From Streptomyces flaveolus (GTDB taxonomy: Bacteria > Actinomycetota > Actinomycetes > Streptomycetales > Streptomycetaceae), in assembly GCF_000716535.1 (NCBI RefSeq), contig NZ_JNWV01000018.1:115466-179465 (forward strand): a stretch of DNA of 64,000 bases, given 5' to 3'. The translations under genes were made by a program, and so were the position numbers. How positions within the stretch are numbered: position 1 is the first letter of the stretch; each line of letters begins with the position of its first letter. Shown piece by piece: positions 55,441 through 64,000 of the stretch. The notes under the pieces were generated by a model. That model worked only from the letters and a program-made list of their open reading frames with translations, was not told the DNA's origin and ran no database searches.

Positions 55441-56673
55441 ATGAACGACGACGAAGTGACCGAGGAGAACGGCGACCTGCCCGGGTTCCCGATGTCGAGG
55501 GGCTGCCCGTACCACCCGCCGCCCGGCTACGCCCGCCTCGGCGAACAGGGGCCGGTGGCGCGGGCACGGCTCTACGACGGACGGGTGGCCTGGGTGGTGA
55601 CCGGCTACGCCGAGACACGACGGCTTCTGGTGGACCGCCGGCTGTCCTCCGACCGGTCCCGCCCCGACTTCCCGGTGCTCGTGCCGCGCATGGCGGCGAC
55701 GAAGCTGACCGCCCTGGTGGGCATGGACCCGCCGGAGCACGACGTGCAACGGCGCATGCTCATCGGGAGCTTCACGGTGCGGCGGGTCAACGCGCTGCGG
55801 CCGTCGATCCGCCGGATCGTGGACGAGCGGATCGACGCGGTGCTGGGCAAGGCCGGCGAGCAGGCGGTCGACCTGGTCCCGGAGTTCGCGCTGCCGGTGC
55901 CGTCCACCGTCATCTGCGAACTGCTCGGAGTGCCGTACGAGGACCACGAGTTCTTCGAGGAGCAGACCCGGCGGATGCTCCAGGCCACCGGAACCGCGGA
56001 ACAGGCCGCCGGCGCGAGCGCCGCGCTGGTCGGCTACTTCGACGAACTGGTCGGCGTGAAGCTCGCGGGAACCGACCGCCGGCACCGGCAGGACGGGCTG
56101 CTGGACGAACTGGTCGAGGACCGGGTGCGCGGCGGCGAGCTGAGCCGGGCGGACCTGTCGGCCATCGCCATGTTCCTGCTCGTGGCCGGGCACGAGACCA
56201 CGGCGAACATGATCGGGCTGAGCATCCTGACCCTGCTGGAGCACCCGGTGGAGTCGGCCCGGCTGCGCGCCGAGCCCGCCCTGCTGCCCGGCGCCGTGGA
56301 GGAGCTGCTGCGGTTCCTGTCCGTCGCCGACGAGTTGCAGCGGGTGGCGGCCGCGGACATCGAGGTAGGGGGCGTGGTGATCCGCGAGGGTGACGCCGTG
56401 TACCTGCCGAACGCGGCGGCGAACCGCTCCGCCGACGCCTTCCCGGACCCCGACACCCTCGATGTGGGCCGCAGCGCCCGCCAGCACCTGGCGTTCGGGT
56501 ACGGCGTCCACCAGTGCATCGGGCAGAACCTGGCCCGGGCGGAACTGGAGATCGCCCTCGGCCGGCTGCTGACCCGGATACCGACGCTGCGGCTAGCGGA
56601 ACCGGTCGAACGGCTCGGCACCAAGCCCGGAGGCTCGGTGCAGGGGATCCTGCGGCTGCCCGTCACCTGGTGA
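55441..56673 (+). CDS. Cytochrome P450 (CYP105-like)
   Basis: 410 aa soluble bacterial P450. The I-helix oxygen-binding motif is LLVAGHETTANM (about 241-252), the K-helix E-x-x-R is in EELLRF, and the heme-binding loop FGYGVHQCIGQNLAR has the axial Cys (about 360). The N-terminal GCPYHPPPGYARL block is typical of the CYP105 group. Such enzymes hydroxylate or epoxidise secondary metabolites. Lying convergent with and 77 bases from the PKS terminal gene, it probably decorates the polyketide. A ferredoxin gene is not adjacent. Confidence 0.92.
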   Translation: MNDDEVTEENGDLPGFPMSRGCPYHPPPGYARLGEQGPVARARLYDGRVAWVVTGYAETRRLLVDRRLSSDRSRPDFPVLVPRMAATKLTALVGMDPPEHDVQRRMLIGSFTVRRVNALRPSIRRIVDERIDAVLGKAGEQAVDLVPEFALPVPSTVICELLGVPYEDHEFFEEQTRRMLQATGTAEQAAGASAALVGYFDELVGVKLAGTDRRHRQDGLLDELVEDRVRGGELSRADLSAIAMFLLVAGHETTANMIGLSILTLLEHPVESARLRAEPALLPGAVEELLRFLSVADELQRVAAADIEVGGVVIREGDAVYLPNAAANRSADAFPDPDTLDVGRSARQHLAFGYGVHQCIGQNLARAELEIALGRLLTRIPTLRLAEPVERLGTKPGGSVQGILRLPVTW

Positions 56674-56699
56674 GGCACCGGCGGCAGGGGACGGCGAGG

Positions 56700-56744
56700 C
56701 GCGGGCGGCGGGCCACGGAGGGTTTCCGTGGCCCGCCGCCCGCG
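56700..56744. terminator. Bidirectional terminator hairpin between P450 and PKS
   Basis: A perfect 20-base inverted repeat (56700-56719 with 56725-56744) with a 5-base loop lies between the convergent P450 and PKS genes. It is the longest perfect stem found in the window. Confidence 0.75.
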
Positions 56745-56749
56745 GCGTG

Positions 56750-60085
<3,336 letters not shown>

Positions 60086-60242
60086 GCCAGTCGCACTCTC
60101 TTCTCGGTCTTCTCCGGCCCGCCTGCGCGTCGCCCGGGCGGGTTGGGCGGATGGCTCCGGCCGCGCCGAGCCGGGGCCGGGGTGGGCCGGCCGGGCCGGC
60201 GGCGACCGCCGGCGCCGGCCCCGCCGGACCACCCCGTGTGCC

Positions 60243-63200
60243 TCAGGTGGCGTCCAGTTCCTCGTCGAGCGCGCGGAACAGCTCCTCGTCGTCGGCGTCG
60301 GCGAAGTCCACGTCCTCCGCCCCGGCCGCAGGCGCGGTGCCGTCCCGCCCCGCCTCCTCGTCCCAGCGCCACAGGGCCGCGCGCAGCCGCTCCCTGAGCC
60401 GGGGGAACTCCGGCCCGTCGACGGTGACCGAGGCCAGCAGACGGTCCAGCTCGGCGGTGGGGTCCTCCGGCGCCAGCAGCCCGAGCAGGTGCCCGGCCAG
60501 CGCCGCCGGCGTCGGGAACTCGAAGACGAGCGTCGTCGGCAGCCGCAGCCCGGTGGCCGCGCCGACCCGGTTGCGCAGCTCGACGGAGGTCAGCGAGTCG
60601 AATCCGGTCTCCTTGAAGGCCCGTTCGGCGTCGACGCCGTCCGGTGTGCCGTGCCCGAGCACGGCGGCCACTTGCTCCCGGACCAGGGCGAGTACGGCCC
60701 GCTCGCGCTCCGGGCCGCGCAGCGCGAGCAGCCGCTCCGCGAAGCCCGCCGCCGACGCCGTACCGCCGCCCTGCGCGGCGCGGCGCACCACCGGGCCGCG
60801 CACCAGCGACCGCAGCACGGCCGGGACCCCGCCCGCCGCGGTGTCCGCCCGCAGCCCCGCCAGGTCCAGCGGTGCCGGGACGAGCAGCGGCCGGCCGGCC
60901 GCCAGTGCCGCGTCGAACAGCGCCATGCCCTCCTCCAGCGTCATCGGGACGAGACCGCCGCGGGCGATCCGGGCCCGGTCGGCCTCCGCCAGATGACCCG
61001 TCATCCCGCTCGCCGCCTCCCACATGCCCCAGGCCAGCGACGCGGCCGGCAGACCACGGCCGTGCCGGTGCGCGGCCAGCGCGTCCAGGAAGACGTTGGC
61101 GGCCGCGTAGTTCGCCTGGCCGGCACCGCCGAGGAGACCGGAGGCGGAGGAGAACAGCACGAACCACGACAGGTCCAGCCCGCGGGTCAGCTCGTGCAGG
61201 TTCCACGCCGCGTCCACCTTGGGCCGCAGCACGGAGGCGACCTTCTCCGCGGTCAGGGAGGACAGGATCCCGTCGTCCAGCACACCCGCGGCATGGACGA
61301 CACCGGTCAGCGGACGCGCCGGATCGACGGACTCCAGCAGCCGGGCCAGCGCCTCCCGGTCGGCGGCGTCACAGGCCTCGATCCGCACCCGCGCGCCCAG
61401 CTCCTCCAGTTCGCTCACGAGCGCGGCGGCGCCGGGCGCCTCGGGCCCGCGCCGGCCGATGAGCAGCAGGCTGCGCACCCCGTGCCCGGTCACCAGGTGC
61501 CGGGCGAGTTCCGCCCCGAGGGTGCCGGTGCCCCCGGTGACGAGCACCGTTCCGGAGTGCTCCGGCTCCCCGGCCGCCGGCACGGTCAGCACGACCTTGC
61601 CCACCTGCCGGGCCTGCGCGAAGTACCGGAAGGCCGCCGGAGCCCGCCGTACGTCCCAGGTCGCGACCGGCAGCGGGGAGAGCACGCCCCGCTCCAACAA
61701 AGCGAGCACCGAGGCCAGCGCCTCACCGACGCGCGCCGGGTCCATCCCCAGCAGCTCGAAGGGCTGGTACGTCACCCCCGGCCGCGCCGCCTCGATCGCG
61801 GACGGCTCGCGCAGATCGGCGACGCCCATCTCCACGAACCGTCCGCCCGGCCCCAGCAGCCGCAGGGAGGCGTCGGTGAACTCGCCGGTCAGCGAGTTGA
61901 GCACCACGTCGACACCCGCGCCGTCCGTGGCCCCGCGCACCCGCTCCTCGAACCCGGTCGTGCGCGAGGACGCCAGATGCGCCTCGTCCAGCCCGAGCGC
62001 GCGCAGCGCACCCCACTTCGCCGGGCTCGCGGTGCCGAACACCTCGGCGCCCAGGTGCCGGGCGAGCTGCACCGCCGCGAGCCCCACACCGCCGGCCGCG
62101 GAGTGCACCAGCAGCCGCTCCCCGGCCCGCAGCCCGGCCAGCTCGACCAGGGCGTAGTAGGCGGTGGTGAACACCGCGGGCACGCCCGCCGCCGTCGCGA
62201 ACGACCAGCCGTCCGGGACGCGCGCGAGCAGCCTCCGGTCCGCCACGGCCACCGGGCCGACAGCGCCCGGCACCAGCCCGAACACCCGGTCCCTGACGGC
62301 CAGGCCCTCGACCCCCGGACCGACCTCCAGCACGGTCCCCGCGGCCTCCGTACCCAGCGGCGCCTCGGCCGGCACCATGCCCAGGACGCTCAGCACGTCA
62401 CGGAAGTTGAGCCCGGCGGCCCGCACCGCGATCCGCACCTGCCCGGCGGCCAGCGGCGCCCCGGCCCCCGGATGCGGCACGGCCCGCAGTTCGTCGGGCG
62501 ACCCGCCGGGTGCCTCCAGGCGCCAGGCGGACCCGTCCCCGGGGACCACGAGGGCCTCCTCCGCGGCGACGGGCGCCAGCCGCGGCACGAGCACCCGCCC
62601 CTCGCGCAACGCCAGTTGCGGCTCGCCCGTGGCCACCGCGGCGGCCAGCGCCCCCCGGGAGGCCGGAGTGTCGTCGGTGTCCACGACGGTGACCCGTCCG
62701 GGGTGTTCGGTGGCGGCGGACCTGACCAGACCCCACAGCGGCGCCGCCACGAGGTCCGGCAGATCGCCCGGGGCGGCAGCGACGGCGCGCCGGGTGAGCA
62801 CCACCACGGGCACCTGCGGCGCACCGCCCGTACCCGTGCCGCCCGGCTCGTCCGTGAGCCGTTCCCGCAGCCGCTCCAGCAGCTCCGTGACCGCCTCACG
62901 GACGGCGTCGGGGACGGTCCCCCCGGCCGTGGACCGGGCGTCCAGCACGTCGTACGCCCCTTCGGCCGCCCCGTCCCCGGTCGGCGACAGCTCGGTCCAG
63001 CCCAGCTCGTACAGCGACCGGACGGCGCCGGACGCGCGCCTCGCGGACGGCAGCCGGTCCGGGTCCACCGGCCGCAGCACCAGCGACTCGGCGACGGCCA
63101 CCACGGCACCCGCCGGGTCGGCCACGGACAGCGTCACGGAGTCCTGCCCACCCGCCCCCGGGGCGACGGCGACGCGCAGCGCGGTGGCCCCGGCGGCGGC

Positions 63201-64000
63201 CAGGGACACCCCGCTCCAGCTGAACGGAAGCCGCACCCCCGGTCCCAGGAAGTCGCCCAGCCCCATGGCGTGCAGCGCGGAGTCCAGCAGCGCGGGGTGC
63301 AACGCGAACCGGGCGGCGTCGTCGTGGAACTGTCCCGCGAGGGCCACCTCCGCGTAGACGGTGTCACCCGACCGCCAGGCCGCCGTCAGGTTCCGGAACG
63401 CGGGCCCGTACTCGTAACCCAGCTCGGCCAGCCGGTCGTAGAGGTCCGACACCTCCAGCGGATCGGCGTCCGCCGGCGGCCAGGACGCGGGCCACCCGCC
63501 GGCCGGGACCGGGCGCGGCACCGGGTCGACGACGCCGGTCGCGTGCCGCGTCCACCCGGCCTCGGGGTCCTCCCCGTCCGGCCGCGAGTGCACCGACACC
63601 CGGCGCCTGCCGTCCTCGCCGGCGCCCTCCACCGCCACCTGCACCCGGACCGCTCCCCGCCCGGGAAGCAACAGCGGCTCCTCCAGAGTCAGTTCGTCGA
63701 CCCGGTTGCCCCCGACCGTCTGCGCGGCCTGGAGCACGAACTCCAGCAGCGCGGCGCCCGGCACCAGCACGGTCCCGCCCACGGCGTGGTCGGCGAGCCA
63801 GGTCTGCGTCCGCGTCGACAGCCGCCCGCTGAGGACCACGGTGTCGCCTTCCGCGAGCGTGGTCACGGTGGACAGCACGGGGTGCTCGGTCCCGTCCAGC
63901 CCCAGGCTGCCGGCGTCACTGTGCGCCGCCGGGCCTTCCAGCCAGTAGCGGTGGTGTTGGAAGGGGTAGGTGGGGAGGTTGGTGGGGGGTGGGGTGGTGG
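60243..64000 (-). CDS. Type I polyketide synthase, fully reducing module end (DH-ER-KR-ACP; partial, runs off right edge)
   Basis: The visible part (about 1252 residues) begins in the post-AT linker ([15 protein letters not shown]). DH has HxxxGxxxxP in [12 protein letters not shown] and the Asp in [12 protein letters not shown] has [11 protein letters not shown] and the NADPH loop [20 protein letters not shown] has [14 protein letters not shown] in AGVLDDGIL (B-type) and catalytic Tyr in QANYAAAN. The ACP has [13 protein letters not shown]. The C-terminus is an acidic docking tail ending [15 protein letters not shown]. It hands its chain to the protein encoded at 56750-60085, whose gene is 157 bases downstream. 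KS and AT lie outside the window. Confidence 0.95.
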   Translation of the reverse strand, partial: TTPPPTNLPTYPFQHHRYWLEGPAAHSDAGSLGLDGTEHPVLSTVTTLAEGDTVVLSGRLSTRTQTWLADHAVGGTVLVPGAALLEFVLQAAQTVGGNRVDELTLEEPLLLPGRGAVRVQVAVEGAGEDGRRRVSVHSRPDGEDPEAGWTRHATGVVDPVPRPVPAGGWPASWPPADADPLEVSDLYDRLAELGYEYGPAFRNLTAAWRSGDTVYAEVALAGQFHDDAARFALHPALLDSALHAMGLGDFLGPGVRLPFSWSGVSLAAAGATALRVAVAPGAGGQDSVTLSVADPAGAVVAVAESLVLRPVDPDRLPSARRASGAVRSLYELGWTELSPTGDGAAEGAYDVLDARSTAGGTVPDAVREAVTELLERLRERLTDEPGGTGTGGAPQVPVVVLTRRAVAAAPGDLPDLVAAPLWGLVRSAATEHPGRVTVVDTDDTPASRGALAAAVATGEPQLALREGRVLVPRLAPVAAEEALVVPGDGSAWRLEAPGGSPDELRAVPHPGAGAPLAAGQVRIAVRAAGLNFRDVLSVLGMVPAEAPLGTEAAGTVLEVGPGVEGLAVRDRVFGLVPGAVGPVAVADRRLLARVPDGWSFATAAGVPAVFTTAYYALVELAGLRAGERLLVHSAAGGVGLAAVQLARHLGAEVFGTASPAKWGALRALGLDEAHLASSRTTGFEERVRGATDGAGVDVVLNSLTGEFTDASLRLLGPGGRFVEMGVADLREPSAIEAARPGVTYQPFELLGMDPARVGEALASVLALLERGVLSPLPVATWDVRRAPAAFRYFAQARQVGKVVLTVPAAGEPEHSGTVLVTGGTGTLGAELARHLVTGHGVRSLLLIGRRGPEAPGAAALVSELEELGARVRIEACDAADREALARLLESVDPARPLTGVVHAAGVLDDGILSSLTAEKVASVLRPKVDAAWNLHELTRGLDLSWFVLFSSASGLLGGAGQANYAAANVFLDALAAHRHGRGLPAASLAWGMWEAASGMTGHLAEADRARIARGGLVPMTLEEGMALFDAALAAGRPLLVPAPLDLAGLRADTAAGGVPAVLRSLVRGPVVRRAAQGGGTASAAGFAERLLALRGPERERAVLALVREQVAAVLGHGTPDGVDAERAFKETGFDSLTSVELRNRVGAATGLRLPTTLVFEFPTPAALAGHLLGLLAPEDPTAELDRLLASVTVDGPEFPRLRERLRAALWRWDEEAGRDGTAPAAGAEDVDFADADDEELFRALDEELDAT

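Overview
The window is chromosomal DNA of a high-GC actinomycete, almost certainly a Streptomyces. It has strong GC bias at codon third positions, frequent GTG starts, many 4-base start/stop overlaps, a monomeric NADP isocitrate dehydrogenase, LAL-type LuxR and ECF-type sigma factors, and modular type I polyketide synthase genes. I saw no tRNA, rRNA, CRISPR array, insertion sequence or phage gene.

Left part (1-9.9 kb): the end of an FAD/2Fe-2S amine or imino acid oxidase operon on the minus strand, then a plus-strand sulfur-salvage locus. This locus holds a glutathionyl-hydroquinone-reductase-like protein, an amino acid (cystine-type) ABC importer, a GNAT acetyltransferase and two bacterial-luciferase-like (LLM) flavin monooxygenases. 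Three related small leader-peptide ORFs with a conserved (H/A)-(I/V)-D-L-x-R-V core precede its three transcription blocks. The gene content parallels the Bacillus ytmI/snaA-tcy-cmo locus for S-alkylcysteine salvage.

10-18.4 kb: a metzincin-like protein whose catalytic Glu is replaced by Gln, an LAL-type LuxR regulator, and a compact module. The module is a TPR-CHAT caspase-like protein divergent from a cytoplasmic subtilase, an ECF-like sigma factor and a small acidic partner protein. It is the best candidate for an undescribed signalling or conflict system here.

18.8-37 kb: mostly housekeeping and accessory metabolism. Genes are an N-formylglutamate amidohydrolase-like protein, isocitrate dehydrogenase, DUF4186, MscS channel, APC permease, a polyol (glycerol-type) kinase plus two flavoprotein dehydrogenase subunits, a crotonase, a flippase-like membrane protein, an ABC exporter under a textbook SoxR-box promoter, and a HEAT-repeat protein.

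37-49.2 kb: a secreted ricin-lectin/beta-helix protein, a three-subunit molybdenum aldehyde oxidoreductase (PaoABC type) coupled to a GH65 phosphorylase, a methyltransferase-Nudix fusion, an orphan LytTR response regulator, an SRPBCC protein, and an AlkZ-like glycosylase gene with a late frameshift.

49.4-55.3 kb: small redox and detoxification genes (isochorismatase-like, SDR, VOC, two NmrA-like proteins, MarR) followed by a decayed stretch with a LuxR tail and a hydrolase-SDR chimera. This scar marks the border of a type I PKS cluster (55.4-64 kb): a P450, a terminal KS-AT-ACP protein with no thioesterase, and the DH-ER-KR-ACP end of a further PKS protein that runs off the right edge.
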